Below, in pieces: positions 1-9,537 of a stretch of DNA of 64,000 bases. The notes under the pieces are model-generated. The model searched no databases and was not told where the DNA came from. It saw only the letters and a program-made list of their open reading frames with translations. The position numbers and the translations under genes were made by a program. The stretch comes from Salipiger sp. H15. Its GTDB lineage: Bacteria; Pseudomonadota; Alphaproteobacteria; Rhodobacterales; Rhodobacteraceae. The stretch covers positions 248,001-312,000 of the forward strand of contig NZ_CP123385.1 in NCBI RefSeq assembly GCF_040409955.1, read 5' to 3'. Position 1 is the first letter of the stretch, and each line of letters begins with the position of its first letter.

Positions 1-329
1 CCGCAATGCTGCAGCACGTATTGCATCTCTTCGGCGACCGCGTCCTGGTAGAGCGGCACGGGCACCGCCCCGACCATCTGCGCCGCGACCATCGACCAGT
101 AGAGCGTGGGGCGGTTGCGGCCGATCACCGCGACGTGATCCCCCTTTGCCACGCCGAGGTTCAGCAGACCCAGCGCGAAGGCCTCGATCTCTTCCTGCGT
201 CGCGGCCCAGCTCCAGCTCTGCCAGATGCCGAACTCCTTCTCCCGGTAGGCGGGACGGCCGGCAAAGCTCTCGGCATTGCGCTTCAACAGGGCCGGAACG
301 GAGCGCAGCCCCGCCGCGCCCTCGGACAT
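1..329 (-). CDS. Acyl-CoA synthetase (AMP-binding), N-terminal part only
   Basis: Reading leftward from an ATG at 329, the product begins MSEGAAGLRSVPALLKRNAE and runs off the window edge after about 109 residues. The stretch KGDHVAVIGRNRP and the following YWSMVAAQMVGAVPVPLYQ are typical of the N-terminal domain of long-chain or aryl acyl-CoA ligases of the ANL superfamily, which activate a carboxylate with ATP and transfer it to CoA. The AMP-binding signature and catalytic lysine lie outside the window, so the substrate cannot be named. A GGAGGAG ribosome site sits about 15 bases upstream. In roseobacters such a gene often heads a branched-chain amino acid type ABC transporter cluster (family knowledge, not visible here). 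The two-component pair transcribed away from it may regulate it. Confidence 0.85.
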   Translation of the reverse strand, partial: MSEGAAGLRSVPALLKRNAESFAGRPAYREKEFGIWQSWSWAATQEEIEAFALGLLNLGVAKGDHVAVIGRNRPTLYWSMVAAQMVGAVPVPLYQDAVAEEMQYVLQHC

Positions 330-425
330 GTAAGCCAAAGTGTCTCCTCCCTAGGCTCCCGGTTTCCCGGACGCCCCAAGCCACCTCCTCTGCAGCTTGG
401 GACGCGCATTTTGCGAGTCAGCCCC

Positions 426-455
426 ATTAAGGGGTTCGCCCAGCCTGACCGTCAA
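426..455 (-). promoter_or_regulatory. Possible sigma-70 promoter for the acyl-CoA synthetase
   Basis: On the minus strand TTGACG (450-455) and CTTAAT (426-431) are separated by 18 bases, about 100 bases before the synthetase start. The -10 match is modest. The rest of the 318-base divergent gap (330-647) holds one copy of the dispersed extragenic motif and no gene that I can support. Confidence 0.3.
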
Positions 456-546
456 TGTTTTCGTGATCTTTGCCTGAATCTAACGAATTGTAACGACAGG
501 GTGGTTCGCCCCTCCCACGCGCCCCGCCCGTGGCAGCGCCGGATAT

Positions 547-568
547 GCGTATTTGGAAAGAGAAGAAG
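547..568 (+). repeat. Dispersed extragenic motif, copy A
   Basis: The sequence GCGTATTTGGAAAGAGAAGA and two further bases is one of five related copies in the window (others near 7260, 7315, 9508 and 16838). All share a GTATTTG core followed by an A/G-rich tail ending AGA(A/T)GAA. This copy lies about 80 bases before the hybrid kinase start. Function unknown. Confidence 0.6.
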
Positions 569-647
569 ATGGGGTGCGCGCTGCGACGTCGCGGCGCGCT
601 TCTCTCCGGCGCCCCGGGGTGCTAGCCCTTGGGACGGAGGAGAATTC

Positions 648-2540
648 ATGGACAAGGATGCGCTCACGCAGGCGGGGCTGAACCTGATCCAGCAGGCGCT
701 CTCGATCTACGATCGGGAGCTGAAGCTGGCCGTCTGCAACCGGCCCTTCGCGCTGATGTTCGACCTGCCCGAGCGGCTGACCCGCCCCGGCGCCAGTTTC
801 GAGGACACGATCCGGCACCTCGTGGAAGCGGGCGAATACGGCGCGGTCGAGGAGCCCGAGGGCTTCGTGCGCGCGCGCGTCGAGCAGGCCCGCGCCTTTG
901 CCCCGCATTACATGGAGCGCACCCGCGCCAATGGCCGGACCATCTCGGTCGAGGGAGCGCCGCTGCCGCAGGGCGGCTGGGTCACCGTCTATACCGACAT
1001 CACCGCGGTCAGGGCGCAGGAGGCGCTGCTGCGCACCCGCTCGGAGCTGCTGTCGGAAGAGGTGATCCGCCGCGCCGAGGCGCTCGCCGCCACCAACCGC
1101 CAGCTTGCCGCCACCAATGCCGCGCTCGAGGAGGCGCGGCGCGAGCTGACCGAGATGGAGGCGCGCACCCGGCTCACCACCGAGATGATGCCCGCGCATA
1201 TCGCCCGGGTCGGGGCCGACGGGCGCTACACCTATTCCAACCGCCGCCTGTCGCAGGTCATGCCGGGGCGGCCGTCCGAGATCACCGGGCTGCACGTCTC
1301 CGAAGCGCTGGGGCCGGCCTATGCCAAAGTGCGCCCGCACCTCGCCCGGGCGCTCGACGGCGCGCAGAGCATCTTCGAGTTCACCGACGACGTCTCGTCG
1401 CGGCGCATCCGCGCCGTCTTCACCCCCGACCCGGCCGAGCGCGGCGTCTACATCCTGTCGCTCGACGTGACCGAGGAGACCCAGGCGCGGGCGGCGCTGC
1501 AGCACGCCCGGCGGCGCGAGCTGGCCGCGCAGCTCACCTCGGGGCTGGCGCATGACTTCTCCAACCTGCTGACCATCATCCTCGGCATGCAGTCGAAGCT
1601 CGCGCGCATGGACCTCGCTCCGGAGGCGGCGCAGCTGGCCGCGGGCACGTTGCAGGCGGCGCGGCGCGGCGGCGACCTGCTGGACCGGATCGCCGGGATC
1701 ACCTCGCACCGTGCCTGGACACCCGAGCCGGTCGACCCCGCGAATTTCCTGCGCGACCTTGGCACCCTCACCGGGCCGACGCTGCCGGAGCGTGTCACGC
1801 TGGAGATCGCCGCCGCGCCGGAGGGGGTCTTCCTGCTCGACCGCGGGCTGCTGCAGGACGCGGCGCTGAACCTCGTGCTGAACGCGCGCGACGCCTGCGG
1901 CGCGGCGGGCGGGTGCATCCGCGTGGCGCTGCGCACGGTCAAGGACACCTGGCTCGAGCTCACCGTCAGCGACAGCGGGCCGGGCTTCTCGACCGAGGCG
2001 CTGAAGCACGGGCTCGATCCCTTCTTCACCACCAAGGGCGGCGCGGGATCCGGGCTCGGCCTCGCGATGGTCTACGACATGGTCAAGCTGGCGGGCGGCA
2101 CGATCAAGCTCGGCAACGGACCGCAGGAGGCACCGGGCGCGCGCGTCACGCTGCGCCTGCCGCTGCGCCGGGCGCCGCGGCTGCAGGACCGGGCGCGCGG
2201 GCTGGTGCTGCTGGTCGAGGACGACACCGAGCTGCGCGCGCAGCTGCGCGAGATGCTGACCGGTCTCGGCCACGCCGTGGTCGAGGCAAGCTCGGTGGCC
2301 GAGGCGCGCGCGCTGGCGGAGGGGCTGACGCTCGAGCTGGTGCTGTCCGACCTTCTGCTCGAAGGGGACGAGCCCGGCTCGGCCCTGCCCGCCGCCCTGC
2401 CCGGGCTCGACGTGCGGCTGATGACCTCGCTGCCGCCCGGCGATCCGCGCCGCATGGCCGCCGAGGCCGCCGCGCCGGTCATCGCCAAGCCCTTCAGCCA
2501 GGGCCAGCTTGCCACCTTCCTTTCGGGAGTTCCCGCATGA
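648..2540 (+). CDS. Hybrid sensor histidine kinase with PAS domains and C-terminal receiver
   Basis: A 630-residue protein with no membrane segment, so a cytoplasmic sensor. Order: a PAS-like domain (about 10-120), a predicted coiled coil rich in R/E/A (about 125-185), a second PAS domain (about 190-290), an HisKA domain with the H-box GLAHDFSNLL and phospho-accepting His302, and an HATPase domain with NLVLNARDAC, DSGPGFS and GSGLGLAMVYDMV. A receiver domain follows, starting LVLLVEDDTEL, with acceptor Asp568. The ATG at 648 is chosen because a GGAGGA site stands just before it; upstream in-frame codons do not resemble the family. Its stop overlaps the next start (ATGA), so kinase and regulator are translationally coupled. 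The internal receiver suggests a phosphorelay or self-damping of the signal. The ligand is unknown. Confidence 0.9.
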   Translation: MDKDALTQAGLNLIQQALSIYDRELKLAVCNRPFALMFDLPERLTRPGASFEDTIRHLVEAGEYGAVEEPEGFVRARVEQARAFAPHYMERTRANGRTISVEGAPLPQGGWVTVYTDITAVRAQEALLRTRSELLSEEVIRRAEALAATNRQLAATNAALEEARRELTEMEARTRLTTEMMPAHIARVGADGRYTYSNRRLSQVMPGRPSEITGLHVSEALGPAYAKVRPHLARALDGAQSIFEFTDDVSSRRIRAVFTPDPAERGVYILSLDVTEETQARAALQHARRRELAAQLTSGLAHDFSNLLTIILGMQSKLARMDLAPEAAQLAAGTLQAARRGGDLLDRIAGITSHRAWTPEPVDPANFLRDLGTLTGPTLPERVTLEIAAAPEGVFLLDRGLLQDAALNLVLNARDACGAAGGCIRVALRTVKDTWLELTVSDSGPGFSTEALKHGLDPFFTTKGGAGSGLGLAMVYDMVKLAGGTIKLGNGPQEAPGARVTLRLPLRRAPRLQDRARGLVLLVEDDTELRAQLREMLTGLGHAVVEASSVAEARALAEGLTLELVLSDLLLEGDEPGSALPAALPGLDVRLMTSLPPGDPRRMAAEAAAPVIAKPFSQGQLATFLSGVPA

Positions 2541-3238
2541 GCGCACCGCTGATCTCCATCCTCGACGACGAGCCGGCGATCCGCGCGATCCTCTCCGAGG
2601 CGCTGACCGAGGCGGGGTTCCGCACCATGGCCTTTGCCCGCGCCACCGAGTTCGAGGCGGCGCTGAAGCGCTGCGCGCCGGATGTCTGCCTCGTCGATCT
2701 CGGCCTGCCGGACCGCGACGGGCTCAGCCTCGTGCACCGGCTGGCGCTGGAACAGGGGGCGACGGTGATCATCGTCTCGGGCCGGGCGCAGGTGCAGGAC
2801 CGGGTCACCGGGCTCGAACTCGGGGCGGACGACTATATCATCAAGCCCTTCGATCCGGCCGAGGTGGTCGCCCGCGTCCGCGCCAGGCTGCGCGGCCCGC
2901 GCGCCGCCCCGGCACGGGGCGAGACCGCGCGCTTCGCCGGCTGGACCGCGCATTTCGACCGCTACGCGCTCGAGGATGCCGAAGGCGGCGAGACGCCCTT
3001 CTCCCACGCGGAGGGCGAGGTGCTGCGGCTGTTTCTGGAAAGCCCGAAACGGCTCATCACGCGCGCGCACATGCAGGAAAGCCTTGGCGGCGCGGCGGGG
3101 GAAAGCTTCGACCGGGCGATGGACGTGCGCATCTCGCGGCTGCGCACGAAGCTGCGGGAGGATCCGAAAAACCCGCGCCTGATCAAGACGATCTACGGCG
3201 CGGGCTATATCTTCCTCGGGGATGTGGTCTGGGGCTGA
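2537..3238 (+). CDS. Response regulator, receiver plus winged-helix DNA-binding domain (OmpR/PhoB type)
   Basis: A 233-residue cognate regulator of the kinase directly upstream, with which it overlaps by four bases. Residues 1-115 form the receiver: acidic DDE near the start, phospho-acceptor Asp54 in CLVDLGLPDRDG, and the conserved Lys in DYIIKPF. The C-terminal half carries a Trans_reg_C winged helix ending in the family-typical RTKLREDPKNPRLIKTIYGA, followed by GYIF. It is expected to bind DNA as a phosphorylated dimer. Targets are unknown; the divergent acyl-CoA synthetase gene is a plausible one by position only. Confidence 0.93.
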   Translation: MSAPLISILDDEPAIRAILSEALTEAGFRTMAFARATEFEAALKRCAPDVCLVDLGLPDRDGLSLVHRLALEQGATVIIVSGRAQVQDRVTGLELGADDYIIKPFDPAEVVARVRARLRGPRAAPARGETARFAGWTAHFDRYALEDAEGGETPFSHAEGEVLRLFLESPKRLITRAHMQESLGGAAGESFDRAMDVRISRLRTKLREDPKNPRLIKTIYGAGYIFLGDVVWG

Positions 3239-3249
3239 GCCCGGCTCAG
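3235..3249. terminator. Palindrome across convergent stop codons
   Basis: CTGAGCC and GGCTCAG flank a single C, covering the stop codon of the response regulator and the last bases of the convergent 162-residue gene. It could help end transcription in both directions, though it lacks a T-run and the loop is very tight. Confidence 0.3.
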
Positions 3250-3734
3250 TCCTGTTTCGGCTTTTCCGGAAGCGAGCGTTCCTCGGCCTGCACGGCCTGC
3301 AGCAGATCCTGAAGCTCGGCCTGCATCTGCACCAGTTCGTCGCGGTAGCGCGAGGGCTCCAAGGCCTTGATCACCTCGGTGAAGCCGGCGAGCACCTTCG
3401 CCTCGGACTCGCGGATGCGGTCCATCATGTCGCCGTCGATCCCGCCGAAGACCGCGCGCACTGACAGGCCCGCGCGTTTCATCACCGCGCTGAGGTTGTC
3501 CGACGGATCGGCCTCGCCCCCCACGGCGGTGATCAGCGAGGTCAGCCGCTGCACCTGCTCGACGTGGAGCCCGTGGAAGCGCACCGCGACGAAGCGGAAC
3601 TCGGGCTCGGATCTTTCCACCATCTCGTCGAACCAGCCGCGCGCGCCAATGCTGCGCGCCAGCAGGTGCTGCAGCTGGTCAAGCTGGCTCGGGCTGGCGG
3701 TGATCGCCTGAATGTCTCTCTGGGCGTCCTTCAT
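3246..3734 (-). CDS. Small helical protein, DUF2383/PA2169-like four-helix bundle
   Basis: A 162-residue protein with no signal peptide or membrane segment, predicted almost entirely helical and rich in E, Q, L and V. The pattern RGWFDEMVERSEPEFRFVAV, LTSLITAVGGEADPSDNLS and a later DRIRESEAKVLAGFTEVIK resembles DUF2383 ferritin-like proteins. These carry out no proven reaction and are often found with envelope or stress genes. The assignment rests on visual similarity and is tentative. A GGAGGAC site precedes the ATG. It follows the M20 hydrolase by 65 bases on the same strand and may be the tail gene of that operon. Confidence 0.7.
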   Translation of the reverse strand: MKDAQRDIQAITASPSQLDQLQHLLARSIGARGWFDEMVERSEPEFRFVAVRFHGLHVEQVQRLTSLITAVGGEADPSDNLSAVMKRAGLSVRAVFGGIDGDMMDRIRESEAKVLAGFTEVIKALEPSRYRDELVQMQAELQDLLQAVQAEERSLPEKPKQD

Positions 3735-3799
3735 CTCTGCGTCCTCCGGCTCTGGTCACCGGACAAACGCCGCTGGCCCGCGCCAGTTCCCGCGCGGCC

Positions 3800-5005
<1,206 letters not shown>

Positions 5006-5035
5006 GGCTGTCTCCTTCTGTGCCCCGCGCCGCGC

Positions 5036-5473
5036 TCAGCTGCCGCGCAAGATCGCCTCAATGGCCGGGCGGTAGCGGTCGGGGATGCGCTCGGGCCGGG
5101 TCTCGGCATTCACCGCGACGTGCAGGATGAACCCCTCGGCGCAGGCGATGTCGTCGTCGTTGCGGAAGAACCCCACCTCGAAGCGCGCCGAGCTGTTGCC
5201 GAGATGGCCACAGCGCACCCCGGCGTGCAGCAGGTCGGGAAAGCGCGCCTCGGCATGGTAAGTGCAGCCGTTCTGCGCGGCGAGGAAGCGCAGCCCGCCG
5301 GGATGGTCGATCTCCATCCCGGCATCCAGCTGCCAGAGCGTGACGGCGGTGTCGAGGAACGACAGGTACGCGGCGTTGTTGAGGTGGCCGTAGGCGTCCA
5401 TGTCCTTCCAGCGCGTGGCGATGGGGTAGAAGGCGCAATAGGCACCCCGGCGGGAGGGCGGCGGACGGCTCAT
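5036..5473 (-). CDS. Acyl-CoA thioesterase, hotdog (4HBT) fold
   Basis: A 145-residue single-domain thioesterase. The segment RWKDMDAYGHLNNAAYLSFL is the 4HBT/YbgC-like signature, with the catalytic Asp of the DAYGHLNN box. A typical beta strand pattern and the mid-protein GCTYHAEARFPDLL follow. It hydrolyses an acyl-CoA to the free acid and CoA; chain preference is unknown. Its ATG overlaps the stop of the TIGR02186 gene (ATGA), so it is translated as part of the TauE operon. The ATG at 5473 was preferred to longer in-frame starts because it gives the normal family length. Confidence 0.88.
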   Translation of the reverse strand: MSRPPPSRRGAYCAFYPIATRWKDMDAYGHLNNAAYLSFLDTAVTLWQLDAGMEIDHPGGLRFLAAQNGCTYHAEARFPDLLHAGVRCGHLGNSSARFEVGFFRNDDDIACAEGFILHVAVNAETRPERIPDRYRPAIEAILRGS

Positions 5474-6231
5474 CCCGAACGGATCGCCCGGAACAGCGCC
5501 GAGGCGCCCCAGCCCGCCAGCGCGGCGATGGCGAGCGACAGCAGCCCGTAGGCCAGCGGCATCTGCCGCGACAGGGTGAAGAGCCAGCGCTCGAGCCCGA
5601 CCTTGCCGACCTGGATCTCGCTCTCGTGGGCCGAGACGACCTTGCCGCCCCGCGTCAGGAAGACGCGGGTCAGGTAGCGCCCCTCGGAGATGTTGGCGGG
5701 CATGGTGATCGAGGTGTCGAAGAGCGTCGAGTCGCGCAGCTCCACGCTCTCCTCCTCGACCCGGTAGAGCCCCTGCTCCTCGCGCACGCGGATCAGCGCC
5801 TCGGTGAAGGCCTCGCTGTCCATGATGTCCATCGGTGCGCCGACCGAGCGGATGGCGCGCGGGATCGACACGCCGTGGCGCAGGTCCTCGACCGCCGAGA
5901 TGCTTTCCTTCCACGGCGCCGAGGTGGCGACGGCGTAGAAGCTCGGGGCGCTGTCGATCTCCACCGCCTCGGCGTTGACCCAGATGCCGAGCCGGCGCGC
6001 CTTGCGCCAGACGGTGACCGGCTCGAGCGGCCCCTCGACGGTGACGATGACCTGCAGCGGCGGCACGGCCTGGATCGCCGTCTCGCGCTTCACCGCGCCG
6101 AAGATCAGGATGTCGGACCCGTCGAAATCCGTGGTGATCGACACGCTGTCCCGGCTGAGCCCCAGCACCACCTCCTCGGCCCGCGCCGGCAGCGCGGCAA
6201 GGAGCAGCAGCAGCGCCGCGAGCAGCCTCAT
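5470..6231 (-). CDS. TIGR02186 family membrane-anchored periplasmic protein
   Basis: A 253-residue protein with a signal peptide (about 1-18, ending LPARAEE). A beta-rich periplasmic body contains VVLGLSRDSVSITTDFDGSD and a later TRVFLTRGGKVV, and one C-terminal membrane helix (about 220-245) is followed by a short basic tail. The family is conserved in alphaproteobacteria and nearly always sits beside a TauE/SafE exporter, as here, where start and stop overlap by four bases with both neighbours. It is presumably a partner of that exporter; no biochemical role is established to my knowledge. Confidence 0.9.
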   Translation of the reverse strand: MRLLAALLLLLAALPARAEEVVLGLSRDSVSITTDFDGSDILIFGAVKRETAIQAVPPLQVIVTVEGPLEPVTVWRKARRLGIWVNAEAVEIDSAPSFYAVATSAPWKESISAVEDLRHGVSIPRAIRSVGAPMDIMDSEAFTEALIRVREEQGLYRVEEESVELRDSTLFDTSITMPANISEGRYLTRVFLTRGGKVVSAHESEIQVGKVGLERWLFTLSRQMPLAYGLLSLAIAALAGWGASALFRAIRSG

Positions 6232-7133
6232 GGCGCCACCAGCTCGTAGAGCTCGGACGGGGTGATGAAGAGATCGAGCGCCAGCTTGCCGCAGACCAGC
6301 AGCACCAGCGAGGCGAGCGCGATGCGCAGCTGCTCGGCCTTGAGCCGGGTGCCGAAGGCGGTGCCGATCTGCGCGCCGATGACCCCGCCGAGGATCAGCA
6401 CCAGCGCCAGCATGATGTCGACGGTGTAGTTGGTGGTGGCGTGCAGCAAGGTGGTGAAGGCGCTGACGAAGATGATCTGGAAGAGCGAGGTGCCCACCAC
6501 CACCTTGGTCGGCATGCCGAGCAGGTAGATCATCGCCGGCACCATGATGAAGCCGCCGCCCACCCCCATGATCGCGGCGAGCACGCCCACCGAGAGCCCG
6601 ACCAGCACTGGTGGGATCGCCGAGATGTAGAGCCCCGAGGTGCGGAAGCGCATCTTGAAGGGCAGCCCGTGCACCCAGCCGTGGTGGCGGCGCTTCGGCA
6701 CCGCGCCCTTGCGCGACTTGAAGATGGCGTTGACGCTCTCGATGAACATCAGCCCGCCGATGATCCCGAGAAAGACCACGTAGCAGAGCCGCACCAGCAG
6801 GTCGACCTGGCCGAGCCCCTTCAAGAGGTTGAAGATCCACACCCCCAGCGCCGCGCCGACGAGCCCGCCGGCCAGCAGCACGAAGCCCATGCGCAGGTCC
6901 ACGGTCTTGCGCTTGAAATGCGCCAGAACACCCGAGATCGAGCTTGCCACGATCTGGTTCGCCCCGGTCGCCACGGCGACCGCCGGCGGGATGCCCATGA
7001 AGAACAGCAGCGGCGTGATCAGGAAGCCGCCGCCGACGCCGAACATGCCCGACAGGACACCGACCAGCCCGCCCAACCCGAAGAGCAGGAAGACATTGAC
7101 CGAGACCTCGGCGATGGGGAGGTAGATCTGCAT
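6228..7133 (-). CDS. Sulfite exporter TauE/SafE family transporter
   Basis: A 301-residue integral membrane protein with about eight helices in two halves, each carrying the family glycine motif: SGMFGVGGGFLITPLLFFMG near the N terminus and AAIMGVGGGFIMVPAMIYLL in the second half. A cytoplasmic loop with KSRKGAVPKRRHHGW separates them. TauE/SafE proteins export sulfite or organosulfur anions; the actual cargo is unknown. It is the first gene of a tightly coupled unit (TauE, TIGR02186, thioesterase, M20 hydrolase). The 252-base gap upstream contains a strong hairpin that probably isolates it from the ABC importer operon. Confidence 0.92.
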   Translation of the reverse strand: MQIYLPIAEVSVNVFLLFGLGGLVGVLSGMFGVGGGFLITPLLFFMGIPPAVAVATGANQIVASSISGVLAHFKRKTVDLRMGFVLLAGGLVGAALGVWIFNLLKGLGQVDLLVRLCYVVFLGIIGGLMFIESVNAIFKSRKGAVPKRRHHGWVHGLPFKMRFRTSGLYISAIPPVLVGLSVGVLAAIMGVGGGFIMVPAMIYLLGMPTKVVVGTSLFQIIFVSAFTTLLHATTNYTVDIMLALVLILGGVIGAQIGTAFGTRLKAEQLRIALASLVLLVCGKLALDLFITPSELYELVAP

Positions 7134-7259
7134 GGGCCGACTTTGCTTGCCCCCGGGTGATTTGGCAACCGAGGTGCAGCGCTCCTCGGCCACGAAGATG
7201 CTGCGCCGCGGCGGTTTTCCCACAGCCCCGGCGCGGCGCGGGCGGCGAGCGAAGGATTT

Positions 7260-7336
7260 GCGTATTTTTGAAGAGAAGAAGCGCAGGGGGAGAGCGGTGC
7301 CGCGCCGCCTCCCCCTTCTTCTCTTTTCAAATACGC
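7260..7336 (-). terminator. Large hairpin built from two inverted copies of the extragenic motif
   Basis: GCGTATTTTTGAAGAGAAGA plus two bases (7260-7281, copy B) faces its inverted partner (7315-7336, copy C). Each is followed inward by a run of G or C (7286-7290 with 7311-7315), giving an imperfect stem of about 27 pairs and a 20-base loop. It lies about 50 bases after the stop of the last importer permease and 127 bases before the TauE start. It probably acts as the end of the importer transcript. The motif itself recurs elsewhere in the window. Confidence 0.6.
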
Positions 7337-7385
7337 CCTTCGGGGCGGTGCCGCCCACGGATCGCTGCGGCAGGGGCGCGCGGGT

Positions 7386-8351
7386 TCAGCGCTCCTTCAC
7401 GTAGGGCTCGCCACCGGCGCGCGGCGGGATCGCCTTGCCGACGAACCCGGCGAGGATCACCACGGTCAGGATGTAGGGCAGCGCGTCCATGACCTGCACC
7501 GGGATGATGAACCCGCCGAGGTCGATGTTCTGGTAGCGCAGCGCCACCGCCTGCAGCAGGCCGAAGAGCAGGCAGGCGTAAAGCGCGTACCACGGCCGCC
7601 ACTTGGCAAAGATCAGCGCCGCGAGAGCGATGTAGCCGCGGCCCGCGGTCATCTCGCGCACGAAGCCCGCCTGCAGGCCGGTGGCGAGGTAAGCGCCGGC
7701 GAGGCCGCAGAGCAGCCCGCAGATGGCGATCGCGGCAAAGCGCAGCCCGACCACCGAGACACCCGCCGTGTCCACCGCCTCGGGCGCCTCGCCCACCGCG
7801 CGCAGGCGCAGGCCGAAGCGGGTGCGGTAGAGGATCCACCAGGTCAGCGGCACCATCAGGAAGGCGACGTAGACGAGGATGGAGTGGCCCGAGATCAGCT
7901 CGTAGTAGAGCGGGCCGATGATCGGCACGCCGCTCAGCGCCTCGGCGAAGGGCAGCGTGATGCTCTCGAACCGGCCGCCGCCCATCAGCGAGGGCGTGCG
8001 CCCGCCCTGGCTGAACCAGTCCTGCGCGATGAGCACGGTGATGCCCGAGGCGAGGAAGTTGATCGCCACCCCCGAGATCAACTGGTTGCCGCGGAAGGTG
8101 ATCGAAGCCAGCCCGTGGATCCCCGACATGACCAGCGAGGCGGCGATGCCCGCCAGCAGGCCGAGCCAGACCGAGCCGGTGACCGCCGCCACCGCCGCCG
8201 AGAAGAAGGCGGCGGCGAGCATCTTGCCCTCGAGCCCGATGTCGACGATGCCGGCGCGTTCCGAGAAGAGGCCCGCGAGGCAGGCCAGCAGCAGCGGCGT
8301 GGCGAGGCGCACGGTGGAATCGAGCACCTGCAGAAGCGTCGCGTAATCCAT
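7386..8351 (-). CDS. ABC importer permease 2 (BMP/nucleoside-type, NupQ-like)
   Basis: A 321-residue polytopic permease of the BPD_transp_2 family used by simple-sugar and nucleoside importers. The segments GIVDIGLEGKMLAAAFFSA, GNQLISGVAINFLASGI and LRAVGEAPEAVDTAGVSV match this class; the last is the coupling loop contacting the ATPase. About eight to nine membrane helices are evident. Its start shares one base with the stop of the first permease (TGATG), so the two subunits are translationally coupled and probably form the heterodimeric channel. It is the final gene of the four-gene importer operon. Confidence 0.92.
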   Translation of the reverse strand: MDYATLLQVLDSTVRLATPLLLACLAGLFSERAGIVDIGLEGKMLAAAFFSAAVAAVTGSVWLGLLAGIAASLVMSGIHGLASITFRGNQLISGVAINFLASGITVLIAQDWFSQGGRTPSLMGGGRFESITLPFAEALSGVPIIGPLYYELISGHSILVYVAFLMVPLTWWILYRTRFGLRLRAVGEAPEAVDTAGVSVVGLRFAAIAICGLLCGLAGAYLATGLQAGFVREMTAGRGYIALAALIFAKWRPWYALYACLLFGLLQAVALRYQNIDLGGFIIPVQVMDALPYILTVVILAGFVGKAIPPRAGGEPYVKER

Positions 8352-9445
8352 CACGAGGACCTCCGGCGCAGCGAGACGAAGAGTTTTTCGAGCGGCATCC
8401 GCACCATGTTGTCGAGCGCGCCGGTGAAGAGGATGACCAGCGCCTGGATCACGGTGATCAGCTCGCGCGGGATCGAGGTCCAGAGCGCCAGCTCCGCCCC
8501 GCCCTGGTAGAGGAAGCCGAAGAGCAGCGCCGCGAGGAACACGCCCACCGGGTGCGAGCGGCCCATCAGCGCCACGGCGATGCCGATGAAGCCCGCGCCC
8601 TCGGTGGCGTTGAGCACCAGCCGCTCGGCCTCGCCCATGGTGGTGTTGAGCGCCATCATCCCGGCGAGCCCGCCGGAGATCAGCATCGAGATCACGGTGA
8701 TGCGCACCGGCGAGATGCCGGCGTAGCGCGCGGCGCTCTCGGAATGGCCGAAGGCGCGGATCTCGTAGCCGAGCTTGGTGCGCCAGATCAGGTACCAGAA
8801 GGCGATGCAGGCGACGACGGCGAGGAAGAAGGACACGTTCGCCGGCGAGCCGCGGAAGAGCGGGTTCTCGGGCGTGGCGAAGAGGTCCTGGAAGGTGGGC
8901 AGGCTGGTGGCCGCGGGGAAGTTCGCGGTGGCCGGCTCCATCGCACCGACGGGGCGCAGGATGTTCACCAGCACGTAGTTCAGCAGCGCCGCGGCGATGA
9001 AGTTGAACATGATCGTGGTGATCACTATGTGGCTGCCGCGCTTGGCCTGCAGCCAGGCCGGGATGAAGGCCCAGGCCGCGCCGAAGGCGGCTGCCGCGAG
9101 GGTCGCCACGAGCAGTGCCACCGACCAGTGCGGGAAGGGGATGAAGAGGCAGGCCAGCGCCACGCCGAGCCCGCCGACCATCGCCTGGCCCTCGCCGCCG
9201 ATGTTGAACATCTTGGCATGGAAGGCGACCGCGACGCAGAGGCCGGTGAAGATGAAGTTGGTGGTGTAATAGAGCGTGTAGCCCCAGCCGGTGCTGCGCA
9301 TCAGCGCGCCGTCGACCATCAGCTTGAAGGCCTCGACCGGGTTCTCGCCGATGGCGAGGATCACCAGGGCCGACAGGATCGCCGCCAGCAGGATCGAGAT
9401 CAGGGGCACGAGCACCGCGTCGGCCCATGCGGGCATCTTATCCAT
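8351..9445 (-). CDS. ABC importer permease 1 (BMP/nucleoside-type, NupP-like)
   Basis: A 364-residue polytopic membrane protein. FNIGGEGQAMVGGLGVAL, IVITTIMFNFIAAALLNYVL and the coupling segment IRAFGHSESAARYAGIS identify a permease of the nucleoside/BMP importer class, partner of the following permease. The first helix lies at residues 10-30, with no cleavable signal. The C-terminal MPLEKLFVSLRRRSS is cytosolic. It follows the ATPase gene by 92 bases, a gap that contains extragenic motif copy D. Confidence 0.92.
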   Translation of the reverse strand: MDKMPAWADAVLVPLISILLAAILSALVILAIGENPVEAFKLMVDGALMRSTGWGYTLYYTTNFIFTGLCVAVAFHAKMFNIGGEGQAMVGGLGVALACLFIPFPHWSVALLVATLAAAAFGAAWAFIPAWLQAKRGSHIVITTIMFNFIAAALLNYVLVNILRPVGAMEPATANFPAATSLPTFQDLFATPENPLFRGSPANVSFFLAVVACIAFWYLIWRTKLGYEIRAFGHSESAARYAGISPVRITVISMLISGGLAGMMALNTTMGEAERLVLNATEGAGFIGIAVALMGRSHPVGVFLAALLFGFLYQGGAELALWTSIPRELITVIQALVILFTGALDNMVRMPLEKLFVSLRRRSS

Positions 9446-9507
9446 TCGGAACCTCGTTCGTCGTGCCGGTGCGGCGCGCGCCCTGCGGGCGCTGGTGCCT
9501 CCGGCGG

Positions 9508-9530
9508 GAGTATTTGGGGAAAGATGAAGG
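9508..9530 (+). repeat. Dispersed extragenic motif, copy D
   Basis: GAGTATTTGGGGAAAGATGA plus AGG, only seven bases past the ATPase stop codon and inside the importer operon. It is almost identical to copy E at 16838-16859. Confidence 0.6.
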
Positions 9531-9537
9531 CGCGCGG

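Noticed and set aside
480..2546. Open frame opposite the hybrid kinase
   Set aside because: Antisense shadow; composition dominated by R, Q, G and A, no family resemblance, and the sense strand encodes a clear kinase.
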